64,000 nucleotides of DNA from CBDAPU01 sp965198875 (GTDB taxonomy: Bacteria; Pseudomonadota; Gammaproteobacteria; Eutrophobiales; Eutrophobiaceae). Where the stretch lies: positions 2,294,001 through 2,358,000 of the forward strand of contig CBDAPU010000001.1 of the NCBI GenBank assembly GCA_965198875.1, read 5' to 3'. The first letter of the stretch is position 1. Each line of letters opens with the position of its first letter. Of this stretch, positions 54,536-62,401 are shown in pieces. The notes beneath the pieces were generated by a model. The model worked only from the letters and a program-made list of their open reading frames with translations, was not told where the DNA came from and made no database searches. Both the position numbers and the translations under genes were made by a program.

Positions 54536-56500
54536 ATGTCTCGCGCTGGCTTTTCAAAACAGATCGCCTTTACTGGCGCCCTCTCTCTTTGCTCTTTCAA
54601 TGCCATCGCTGCTGATGAGATTGAAAATATGCTGGTGAGGGCTTCCCGTATACCCGTTGAGAAAAACCTGATGGGCGGCGCCTACACGATCATTGACGAT
54701 AGGAAAATCCGCAATCGGCAGACGGCTTTTTTATCTGAGATCCTGCGGGCTGTCCCGGGGTTTTCAATCAATCGGGGCGGGCCATTGGGATCACTCACCC
54801 AGCTTAGGGTAAGAGGGGGTGAGGCCAATCAGGTAATGGTGTTGATTGATGGTGTCCAAGCCAATGATCTGGCCCAGGGCGATGAGTTCAATTTTGCCCA
54901 CTTACTCACAGACAACATCAAAAAGGTTGAAGTCATACGCGGCCCCCAGAGCGCCCTGTGGGGTAGTGACGCCTTAACCGGCGTGGTGAACATCCTTACC
55001 GCAAAAGGGCGGGGGCCGGTGAGCCTTGAAGGGCACGGGGAAGGCGGATCATTGGGTAGCGCTTACGGCGGTGGCAGCATCTCCGGTAGCGGGCAGCGCT
55101 ACGACTTTCACTTGGGCGGCGCCATCCTGGGTGCAAGCGGGATCAATCTGTCACGGGCAGGTGATGAAGAGGATGGCTACGCCAATGCAACGCTATCATT
55201 TTCTTTAGGCTATCAGCCTGATGAGGCCCTGCATTTGAGGTTCAGCGGCCGACATACCGGCAGTAGAAGCGATTTTGACGGCATTAGCCCGCTCACCGGC
55301 CTGCCCGCCGACGCTAATAATAAAACCCGGGCCAGCCAGGATTATGCGCGCATCGCCGCCGAGCTGGACCCGTTTGCAGGGGCATGGAAACATCAAATTG
55401 CCCTCGCGCTAACCGGCTCTGAAAACGATAATTTCACTGATGATGTAGAAACCAGCAGTACCCAGGGCAGAAAATATAAAATCGACTATCAGTCCAGTTT
55501 GTTTTTTAAGACGAGTGGGTTGTTTGATACTACCCATGCTGCTGTGTTTGCCATTGAATATGAAAAAGAGCAATTCACCCAGCGTGGTATCGCCAGCGCC
55601 TTTGGCGATCCCAATCAGGATCAGGCGGTCGACTCAACAGCTTATATTGGGGAGTATCGCCTCACGCTGAATGAGAAGATCGCCCTGTCAGGCGCTGTGC
55701 GTCGTGACGATAACAGTGATTTTCAGCCTATCACCACATACCGGATCACCGGCGCTTTTTTTCAGCCGGAGGCGGGCACACGGTTGTATGCCAATCATGG
55801 CACAGGTAGCAAGAACCCGACCTTTACCGAGCGCTTTGGTTTTTTTGCCCGTTCACTCGTTCCCTTTTTTGGAAATGCGGCGCTTAAACCGGAAACATCC
55901 CGCGCCTGGGAGATCGGCCTGGAGCAATCTTCTCTCGAGGGCAAGTTAAAACTCGGGCTGCATTATTTCGATGAGGAGCTAAAAAATGAAATACAAGGCG
56001 CAACGCTTGATCCCGTCACTCGAACCCGGACAGCCGTTAATACGGACGGTAGAAGCAAACGCCATGGCATTGAGATAACGGCAAGCCTGCTGTTATCTGA
56101 CGCACTCGATATAAATGGCCATTACACTTACCTGGATGCAACCGAGCCGGACGCCTCAGGCAGACAGATAGATGAAGTGCGTCGGCCACGGCACATCGGC
56201 AATCTGAACCTGAACTATGCTTTTTTAGATAACAGGGCGAATGTGAATCTGGATATTCATTTTACCGGTCATCAGCTTGATGTGTTTTTCCCACCGCCGT
56301 CATTTGCTGAACAACGGGTAGTGCTGGATGATTTCATGTTGGTGACGTTGGCCGGCTCCTATCAGCTCCATAAAAACATGAGTCTTTACGGCAGGCTTGA
56401 AAATCTGCTCAATGAGGATTACGAAGAAGTGCTGGGGTTTAGCAAAGAGGGGATCACGGCCTATATGGGTATGAGGGTTACCTTTAAGCCCGGTTTTTAG
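54536..56500 (+). CDS. btuB: TonB-dependent vitamin B12 outer-membrane receptor
   Basis: A 654-residue outer-membrane transporter. A signal peptide (about residues 1-25, ending NAIAADE) precedes a plug domain with SEILRAVPGFSINRGGPLGS and EVIRGPQSALWGSDALTGVV, then a 22-strand barrel ending in the aromatic terminus MRVTFKPGF. The cobalamin riboswitch in its leader identifies the substrate class as corrinoids. The ribosome site AAGGAGG is strong. No btuCDF genes are in the window. Confidence 0.93.
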   Translation: MSRAGFSKQIAFTGALSLCSFNAIAADEIENMLVRASRIPVEKNLMGGAYTIIDDRKIRNRQTAFLSEILRAVPGFSINRGGPLGSLTQLRVRGGEANQVMVLIDGVQANDLAQGDEFNFAHLLTDNIKKVEVIRGPQSALWGSDALTGVVNILTAKGRGPVSLEGHGEGGSLGSAYGGGSISGSGQRYDFHLGGAILGASGINLSRAGDEEDGYANATLSFSLGYQPDEALHLRFSGRHTGSRSDFDGISPLTGLPADANNKTRASQDYARIAAELDPFAGAWKHQIALALTGSENDNFTDDVETSSTQGRKYKIDYQSSLFFKTSGLFDTTHAAVFAIEYEKEQFTQRGIASAFGDPNQDQAVDSTAYIGEYRLTLNEKIALSGAVRRDDNSDFQPITTYRITGAFFQPEAGTRLYANHGTGSKNPTFTERFGFFARSLVPFFGNAALKPETSRAWEIGLEQSSLEGKLKLGLHYFDEELKNEIQGATLDPVTRTRTAVNTDGRSKRHGIEITASLLLSDALDINGHYTYLDATEPDASGRQIDEVRRPRHIGNLNLNYAFLDNRANVNLDIHFTGHQLDVFFPPPSFAEQRVVLDDFMLVTLAGSYQLHKNMSLYGRLENLLNEDYEEVLGFSKEGITAYMGMRVTFKPGF

Positions 56501-56581
56501 GATCGATGCCTTTTTTGCCGCCCATGCAAACGATCCAAAAATTCATCATGCCGGAGAGCCTGTTCGGCGTATAATCCCGCC

Positions 56582-57133
56582 ATGGGAAACAGACTGTCAA
56601 AGATATACACACGCACCGGTGATGACGGGACAACCGGTTTGGGTGACGGTGCGCGAGTTCCTAAAAACGCTGCCCGGGTTCATGCGCTGGGTGACGTCGA
56701 TGAATTGAATTGCCTCATCGGCCTGCTGGTGGGGGAGGTGGATGATGCGCTTCGCTCCCGGCTCATCGATATACAACATGGCCTGTTCGATCTGGGCGGC
56801 GAGTTATCGATCCCGGGTTATGTTATGGTGAAAGAGAAGCACATCCAGCAGCTTGAAAGCCTCATTGATGAATATAACGCCACGCTCTCTCCACTGAAAG
56901 ATTTTATCTTGCCCGGTGGTGGCCGGGCGGCGTCTTTATGTCATCTGGCCCGGGCTGTTTGCCGCCGGGCTGAGAGAGGGGTTACTGATCTGGCCACCAA
57001 AGAAGATATCAATGGGCATGGCCCGGTTTACTTAAATCGCCTGTCCGATCTTCTATTTGTTATCGCCCGGATCCTGGCTCGCAAGGATGGCGGTGCGGCG
57101 ATCCTCTGGGAAAAAGACCGCTTAAATAAATAA
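56582..57133 (+). CDS. PduO-type cob(I)alamin adenosyltransferase
   Basis: A 183-residue enzyme that adds the adenosyl group of ATP to cob(I)alamin or corrinoid. The N-terminal motif YTRTGDDGTTGLGDGARVPK (about residues 9-28) binds ATP; DVDELNCLIGLL and LPGGGRAASLCHLARAVCRR with RAERG (about 110-135) contain the conserved active-site residues. It follows btuB by 80 bases and probably converts imported cobalamin to the coenzyme form that also feeds the riboswitch. MetH itself uses methylcobalamin, so adenosylation points to another use or to regulation. Confidence 0.92.
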   Translation: MGNRLSKIYTRTGDDGTTGLGDGARVPKNAARVHALGDVDELNCLIGLLVGEVDDALRSRLIDIQHGLFDLGGELSIPGYVMVKEKHIQQLESLIDEYNATLSPLKDFILPGGGRAASLCHLARAVCRRAERGVTDLATKEDINGHGPVYLNRLSDLLFVIARILARKDGGAAILWEKDRLNK

Positions 57134-57143
57134 CAGGTTTTCG

Positions 57144-58187
57144 ATGAGTGAGCGCGCGTTTTCAATTCAATACCCGTTAAACAATCAACCCGGGCCGGGC
57201 GCTTACCTGGAGGTCATCCCCGGGATCATCTGGTTACGTATGCCACTGCCGCTCGCCCTGGATCACATCAACCTCTGGTTAATCGATGAGGGTGAGAGCT
57301 GGGCGTTGGTGGATACCGGTTTTAACGCCGCTGTGTGCCGCGGGGTATGGGACAGTTTGTCGATGACCCTCTTAAAAGGCAAACCCATAGGGCGTATTAT
57401 TGTGACCCATTATCATCCCGATCATATCGGTTTGGCCGGATATTTGTATCACCGCTATGAAACCGATCTGTCCATGACGCAGATCACCGCCGAACGTGCG
57501 CGCTTCCTTTTTAGCGGTCGTGTTGATGACTGCAGGGATGCGGTGGCGGCGTTTTGCCGGTTAAATGGTGTTGAGGCGATAGATCTATATGTGAACTTCG
57601 TTACCGGGCAGAACTATCGCCAGATCATATCGGCGCTTCCCGAGCAGGTGGGGTTTGTACATCATGAAAGGCCCATCAACCTGGCGGGCTCTGAATGGCG
57701 CCCTATCGTCGCCAGGGGGCATGCGGAGGATCACCTGTCTTTGTATAACCCGCAATTAAATATACTCATCTCCGGCGATCAGGTCTTACCTGCAATCACC
57801 ACCAATGTGGGCATACATTTCAATAATGCCGATGAAGACGCCCTGGCGCAGTATCTTGCCTCCATGGACAGGTTTTCAGCGCTACCGGAAGACGCCCTGG
57901 TACTGCCCTCACACGGCAAGGTTTTCAAGGGCCTGCATAACCGCATAGCGTTCATCCATGAAAATCACCAGCGACAACTAGATAAAACGCTTGCGCTTTG
58001 CACCGTGCCGATGACGGCATGGGATATGACGCATAAATTATTTACCCGAGAGATGGATGAATTAAATACGCTACTGGCCTTTGGCGAGTCTTTGGCGCAT
58101 CTCACATACCTGGCAAACCGGGGGCGATTACAACAACAGCTTGTGAACGGCGTCTGCTATTACGCCCATGGGGATCAGGCAGCATAA
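57144..58187 (+). CDS. MBL-fold metallo-hydrolase (LACTB2-like)
   Basis: A 347-residue metallo-beta-lactamase-fold protein with VTHYHPDHIGLAGYLYHRYE (about residues 88-107), VARGHAEDHLSLYNP and LISGDQVLP as metal-binding motifs, followed by LVLPSHGKVF and a C-terminal helical, winged-helix-like tail. This layout resembles LACTB2-type hydrolases. It starts 10 bases after the adenosyltransferase gene, so co-expression is likely; its substrate is unknown and the B12 link is positional. Confidence 0.82.
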   Translation: MSERAFSIQYPLNNQPGPGAYLEVIPGIIWLRMPLPLALDHINLWLIDEGESWALVDTGFNAAVCRGVWDSLSMTLLKGKPIGRIIVTHYHPDHIGLAGYLYHRYETDLSMTQITAERARFLFSGRVDDCRDAVAAFCRLNGVEAIDLYVNFVTGQNYRQIISALPEQVGFVHHERPINLAGSEWRPIVARGHAEDHLSLYNPQLNILISGDQVLPAITTNVGIHFNNADEDALAQYLASMDRFSALPEDALVLPSHGKVFKGLHNRIAFIHENHQRQLDKTLALCTVPMTAWDMTHKLFTREMDELNTLLAFGESLAHLTYLANRGRLQQQLVNGVCYYAHGDQAA

Positions 58188-58382
58188 ACAGCAGAGGGCC
58201 ATAACCCGCACAAGCCGTGACCGATCAATGCTAAAGCACGGGCAAGGCTGATCCCGGCGAGGTTTTTTTCAAACCCATGACGATGACCCAGCAACTCGCC
58301 CCTGTGAGAGAAGTTCTCAATATAAACTGACAAGCCACATCAACTGAAAGCTAAGGGGATCTGAGCTTTCCCGCCCCGGCGA

Positions 58383-59540
58383 TCATCGGTTCGGTGTATG
58401 ACCACAGGCCATGCCGGCGATGATGATTTTTTGTATGTTGGAGGCGCCTTCAACCACCTGCAGGGATTTTGCGTCCCGGTAGAAGCGCTCCGCCGGATAC
58501 TCGGTGGAATAGCCATAGGAGCCAAAAATCTTCATGCACTCATTGGCTACGTGCACCGCCGCCTCCGACGCCGCCAGTTTGGCGATGGACGTCTCATACT
58601 GATTGGGTTTGCCCTGATCTCGCAGCCAGGCGGCCCTGTAGACCAGCAAGCGGGCGGCCTGGTGTTCCACCACCATATCGGCAATTTGCGACTGTATCAT
58701 CTGATGCTTGGATATCGGCCCGCCAAACTGGGTGCGCTGATTGGCGTAATCAATCGCTAACTGCAAAGCGCCGCCGGCCACCCCCAGGGCCCCGGCGGCA
58801 CAGCCGATGCGGGTATTGTTCAACTGCCACATGCACATCTTAAAGCCATTGTTCACCTCGCCCAGCACGGCCTCTTTGGGTACTTTTGCGCCTTCAAAGA
58901 TGAACTCGCCGGTGGGCGAGCAGTGTAGCCCCAGTTTTGTGTCGATCGCTCTGGCGGTACACCCCTCCAGGTGTTTGGGCTCAATTAAGAAACAGGTGAT
59001 CCCTTTATCGCCACCTTCCCGATCAGTACGGGCATAGAGCAGGCCGGCGTCACCGATGTGTGCATGGGTGATCCATATTTTGCTGCCGTGTACTTCATAA
59101 TGATCACCCCTGTCGATAGCCCGTGTCTTCATGCTGGCCACATCCGAGCCGCTATCGGGTTCCGTCATGGCGAAGAAGCCGACACTCTCACCGGCTATCC
59201 ATCCGGGGATGTATTTCTCCTTTTGCTCATCGGTGCCGAACCTCGCCACGGATAGCGGCGCCCCCAGGTTTTGCATATTAAAAGGCAGTCGCCATGAGGC
59301 GGATACCCGGGCCACCTGCTCCGCCATTAACACGGACTCGAGAAACCCCATGCCGTTGCCGCCCAACTCTTGCGCCAGCACACAGGAGAAGAAACCCAGC
59401 TCCCCCATCCTCTTCATGCGTTCAATGTTGAACTCGTGATTTCTCTCTTCCGCCTCCAGGGTCGGGGCGATCTCATCCAGGGCGAAGCGCCTCGCCGTAT
59501 CCTGAACAAGCTGCTGGGCTTGTGTTAATTCAAAAAACAT
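58383..59540 (-). CDS. Acyl-CoA dehydrogenase
   Basis: A 385-residue FAD enzyme that forms an alpha-beta double bond in acyl-CoA. Family blocks include FFAMTEPDSGSDVASMKTRA (flavin and substrate contact), QRTQFGGPISKHQMIQSQIA and the C-terminal VEGASNIQKIIIAG with the probable catalytic glutamate. Substrate chain cannot be read from the sequence. It is the last gene of a minus-strand row with a carboxyltransferase and a biotin carrier, so it may act on a short-chain or dicarboxylic acyl-CoA in the same catabolic pathway. Confidence 0.9.
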   Translation of the reverse strand: MFFELTQAQQLVQDTARRFALDEIAPTLEAEERNHEFNIERMKRMGELGFFSCVLAQELGGNGMGFLESVLMAEQVARVSASWRLPFNMQNLGAPLSVARFGTDEQKEKYIPGWIAGESVGFFAMTEPDSGSDVASMKTRAIDRGDHYEVHGSKIWITHAHIGDAGLLYARTDREGGDKGITCFLIEPKHLEGCTARAIDTKLGLHCSPTGEFIFEGAKVPKEAVLGEVNNGFKMCMWQLNNTRIGCAAGALGVAGGALQLAIDYANQRTQFGGPISKHQMIQSQIADMVVEHQAARLLVYRAAWLRDQGKPNQYETSIAKLAASEAAVHVANECMKIFGSYGYSTEYPAERFYRDAKSLQVVEGASNIQKIIIAGMACGHTPNR

Positions 59541-59564
59541 GATTTTTCTATTTAATCTCTTAAC

Positions 59565-59780
59565 TTATGCAATGCTGATCAACACCTGATCCTCTTCCAC
59601 CACCTCACCTTCTTCTACGTGAACTTTAGTGATAACGCCGTCAACAGGCGCATACACCGGCGTTTCCATTTTTAACGCTTCTATGATGATCACCTCATCG
59701 TCCTCTTCCACGGTATCGCCAACCTCAACCGCTACCTTCCAGATGTTTCCCGACAGTGGCGCTAAAATCGCTTCCGCCAT
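59565..59780 (-). CDS. Biotin carboxyl carrier protein (stand-alone biotinyl domain)
   Basis: A 71-residue single biotinyl/lipoyl domain: starts MAEAILAPLSGNIWKVAVEV, with the biotinylation site in IIEALKMETPVYAP (lysine near residue 36). EALKMET with Met after Lys indicates biotin rather than lipoate. It lacks the N-terminal extension of acetyl-CoA carboxylase BCCP, like the gamma subunits of sodium-pump decarboxylases or short acyl-CoA carboxylases. It follows the carboxyltransferase and a small membrane-peptide ORF closely. Confidence 0.92.
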   Translation of the reverse strand: MAEAILAPLSGNIWKVAVEVGDTVEEDDEVIIIEALKMETPVYAPVDGVITKVHVEEGEVVEEDQVLISIA

Positions 59781-59791
59781 TTTCTTATCTC

Positions 59792-59884
59792 CTACTCCAG
59801 CATGATTAAACCTATCCCGGCCGTGATAACCGGGCTGATCGCACCGAGAATACCATGAACGAAAACGCCCATAACCTGCGCCAT
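59792..59884 (-). CDS. Putative 30-residue membrane peptide in the carboxylase operon
   Basis: A short ORF starting MAQVMGVFVHGILGAISPVI and ending AGIGLIMLE. Nearly all of it is hydrophobic, long enough for one transmembrane helix. An AAGG site stands about 9 bases before the ATG, right after the stop of the carboxyltransferase gene, and its stop lies 11 bases before the biotin carrier start, so it fills the gap precisely in the same direction. Sodium-pump decarboxylases have a small membrane subunit (OadG/GcdD) next to their biotin subunit; this peptide could be a reduced analogue. No homology can be claimed. Confidence 0.45.
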   Translation of the reverse strand: MAQVMGVFVHGILGAISPVITAGIGLIMLE

Positions 59885-59894
59885 CAACAGGCCC

Positions 59895-61628
59895 TTATCC
59901 CCTGATAATCCTGGGCAAGATCATCTGATGCTTAGGGCATATTGAGCGCGGGTTTTGATAGGCTGCCCCTGCAAATGCGAGAAGGTAATGCCGTAATGCG
60001 GACAAATCCACGATTTCATCCACCAGGCCATGACGCGCACAATATGCAGGGGCGGAATGCCGCTGATATGCTGCGGCCAGTTCATTCATCTTCTCGGCAA
60101 CCCCATCCAGGGGCTTGCCCGCCGCTTTTTCCTTCACCGCACGGCGGGCGTACATGGCCACCGCCGCCGTCTCACCGTGCATCACGGCGATCTCGGTCGC
60201 CGCGGTGCCCAGCGTCAATGCGTTGTGACGATTGGCCGTTGGCCCGCCCATGACATAATGGGCGGCGGCGCTGCCTTTTCGCAACACCACCAGCATCATC
60301 GGCAGATCCGTCTGCTGGATAGAATAGATCAACGCCTGCCCCAGGCCCAGTAATTCGGCTTTCTCCGCCATATCGCCCACATCAATACCGGAGGTATCCT
60401 GAAACCAGATCACGGGAATACGATCACGCCCGCAGTGGGTGACGAACTCACTCATCTTGATCAATCCCTGCCGATATAACTTGCCGCCCATACCGGGATA
60501 GTCCCCATAGTCCGGATAGTCTTTGCCCAGGTAACCGGAGCGATTGCCGATGCAGGCCACTAATTGCCCATCAAGCCGGCATAATCCGGTGTAGATCTCA
60601 GGGCCGTAATCCGGGCGAAACGCCATCTGCTCACTGCCGTCCACCAGCCTTGAGAGCACCTCATCAAAGCCGTACACCTCTTTTTGATTATGTGGCAGCA
60701 GGTAGTACAGATCCGACTGTGCGTATAACGGCTCCTGGGGGCTCGCCACCTGAAAGAAGTGTGGCTTATACGCCGGTATGGCGTCCATGTACTCTTTAAT
60801 GCCATCGAGCACGTCCGTCTCCTCCTCATAGACCTGCGAGAAAAAACCGGTCTCATCATAATGGATCTCCACCCGCCCCGGCGCTTTGGCGGTGAACGCG
60901 CGGCTCTTCTCAACCAGCTCCTCCAGCATCTCTGTATCGAACCCGCCCCTGGGCGACATCCCGGAGACGATACCCACACCGCCAACGGCAATATTGGCGT
61001 CTTTGTGGGCGAGGAGTATGGTGGGGCTGATCCCGTGATAGCCGCCACCGGCGGGATTGGTGCCGTACAGGCCGGCCAATACCGGGATCCCCGCCTGATT
61101 TAATTCAGCGTGTCGAAAGAAGGGCGTACCGGCGCCGCGCCGATTGGCGTAGAACTTCTCCTGCTCATCGAGTTTCGCACCGCTACAATTTACCAGCCAG
61201 ATCAGGGGAATGTTCAAGCGCCTGGCCAGATTGGTCACCCGCAAAATGTTCTCGGACTGCCCGGGCAGCCAGGCGCCGGCCAGGACTTTATTATCAAACC
61301 CGATCACCACCGCCCATTTACCGCAGACCCTCGCCAGTCCATCGACCACATTGGTGGCGCCTGTCTCATTGCCCGCCGGATTATAGAGGCTGTGCAACGG
61401 CGTCCATGTGCCGGGGTCGACCAAATACGCAATCCGCTGCCAGACCGTCATGCCCCCCCGCTGGTTGATCTGCTCTGTGGAGAGGCCGGCGCCTTCAACA
61501 TCAAGGCGCAGTTCTTTAAGCTGGGACTCAACCGCTTTTAGTTTTTCCATGCTGGCGGTCGCACGTTTTATTCGGCCTTTTTTCAACGCCTTGCCGAATG
61601 CGTCCATGTTCTCAAAATAGGGCTTCAT
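59895..61628 (-). CDS. Acyl-CoA carboxylase/decarboxylase carboxyltransferase subunit
   Basis: A 577-residue biotin-dependent carboxyltransferase. The start at 61628 (MKPYFENMDAFGKALKKG) follows GAGGA. The protein has the two crotonase-like halves of this family, with GFDNKVLAGAWLPGQSENIL and GTPFFRHAELNQAGIPV in the first, and IPVIWFQDTSGIDVGDMAEK, MMLVVLRKGSAAAHYVMGG in the second. The long form beginning MKPYFE is similar to glutaconyl-CoA decarboxylase alpha. Neighbours are a membrane-peptide ORF, biotin carrier and acyl-CoA dehydrogenase, but there is no biotin carboxylase gene, which fits either a decarboxylase or a carboxylase using an enzyme encoded elsewhere. Confidence 0.88.
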   Translation of the reverse strand: MKPYFENMDAFGKALKKGRIKRATASMEKLKAVESQLKELRLDVEGAGLSTEQINQRGGMTVWQRIAYLVDPGTWTPLHSLYNPAGNETGATNVVDGLARVCGKWAVVIGFDNKVLAGAWLPGQSENILRVTNLARRLNIPLIWLVNCSGAKLDEQEKFYANRRGAGTPFFRHAELNQAGIPVLAGLYGTNPAGGGYHGISPTILLAHKDANIAVGGVGIVSGMSPRGGFDTEMLEELVEKSRAFTAKAPGRVEIHYDETGFFSQVYEEETDVLDGIKEYMDAIPAYKPHFFQVASPQEPLYAQSDLYYLLPHNQKEVYGFDEVLSRLVDGSEQMAFRPDYGPEIYTGLCRLDGQLVACIGNRSGYLGKDYPDYGDYPGMGGKLYRQGLIKMSEFVTHCGRDRIPVIWFQDTSGIDVGDMAEKAELLGLGQALIYSIQQTDLPMMLVVLRKGSAAAHYVMGGPTANRHNALTLGTAATEIAVMHGETAAVAMYARRAVKEKAAGKPLDGVAEKMNELAAAYQRHSAPAYCARHGLVDEIVDLSALRHYLLAFAGAAYQNPRSICPKHQMILPRIIRG

Positions 61629-61880
61629 CTTATTTTTCCTCAATCAACAACAGACCACTCCTCAGACTAACCACACGGGGGCGTAATGTAACGGCTTGAC
61701 TGTGGGATGATGCAGACCGACTTTTTCCGAGATACTAACAAACACAGGGGCGCCTCACAAAATCGGCTAATTATGATGCGTCTCAAGTTGCCCCATACAG
61801 CAACGTGAAACACTGGATTAAACTAAGCAATCAATCCTGATTATCTACACCGACCCCCATGGAAAATTGAATACGCAGAT

Positions 61881-62003
61881 ATGACGGCCACCGTGGTATG
61901 CCAAGAGTGTCATGGCAAAGGGCAAATTGGCCGGAATGAGAACCCAATCCACAGTGACAGTCTGAAAACCTTGAATCAGAGAAATATCGCTTTGAAAAAT
62001 TAA
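61881..62003 (+). CDS. Possible 40-residue ORF with a CxxCHGKG motif
   Basis: Reads MTATVVCQECHGKGQIGRNE and continues to LNQRNIALKN. CQECHGKG matches both a single DnaJ-type zinc-binding repeat (CxxCxGxG) and a c-type heme site (CxxCH), but there is no signal peptide and no second motif. No clear ribosome site precedes it. It may be a gene fragment left by the adjacent mobile-element decay. Confidence 0.25.
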   Translation: MTATVVCQECHGKGQIGRNENPIHSDSLKTLNQRNIALKN

Positions 62004-62080
62004 AAAAGAGACTACCATGTATTAAGTAAATTTAGCCAGACTGGTTTGATAAGGAAAAGTCGTTTAGTTTAGAGTCAACA

Positions 62081-62283
62081 GGAACGCTTAATTGAACGCT
62101 TTGTCGAGAAGCCTCATCCCATGAATGGGATCGAGACTCTCTGAAACCAAGCCAAGCGTCATTTGCGGAAATTCTAATGAAATGGTGGAAACGCATTTCC
62201 ATTTATATTTGAAAACCTGTGAGTGGCGATGCAAAAACAGCGGCCCCAGGATTCAATCTAAAGCGATTAAATTAATGGGTTAA
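62081..62283 (+). pseudogene. C-terminal remnant of an IS1595-family (IS1016-like) transposase
   Basis: The frame reading ERLIERFVEKPHPMNGIETL, then a TGA, then NQAKRHLRKF, and after a one-base shift NEMVETHFHLYLKTCEWRCK and NSGPRIQSK, lines up with the family ending HINGIENFWNQAKRHLRKF followed by HFxLYLKECEWRFN. The TGA replaces the conserved Trp codon of NFWNQAKR and one extra base near 62175 breaks the frame. Only the tail of the gene remains and it cannot be functional. Confidence 0.75.
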
Positions 62284-62401
62284 GCAGAAAACGGGCTAGT
62301 TATTCAGAGCAACCCCTAAATATACTCATGCGATACCTCTGATAAATTCAAAAATTATACTCCACTACAGTTTTGATTATATTGAAATCAGGAGAGAACA
62401 G

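Larger units (their letters stand above)
61629..62401. other. Intergenic region with transposase remnant and tiny ORFs
   Basis: About 770 bases. The left part presumably holds the promoter for the carboxylase operon. A 40-codon ORF follows at 61881, then a decayed IS1595-type transposase tail at 62081-62283. Base composition becomes AT-rich toward the right. Confidence 0.6.

Noticed and set aside
58345..58372. Inverted repeat GAAAGCT/AGCTTTC downstream of the acyl-CoA dehydrogenase
   Set aside because: No T-run on the relevant strand and a loop of 11 bases; not convincing as an intrinsic terminator.
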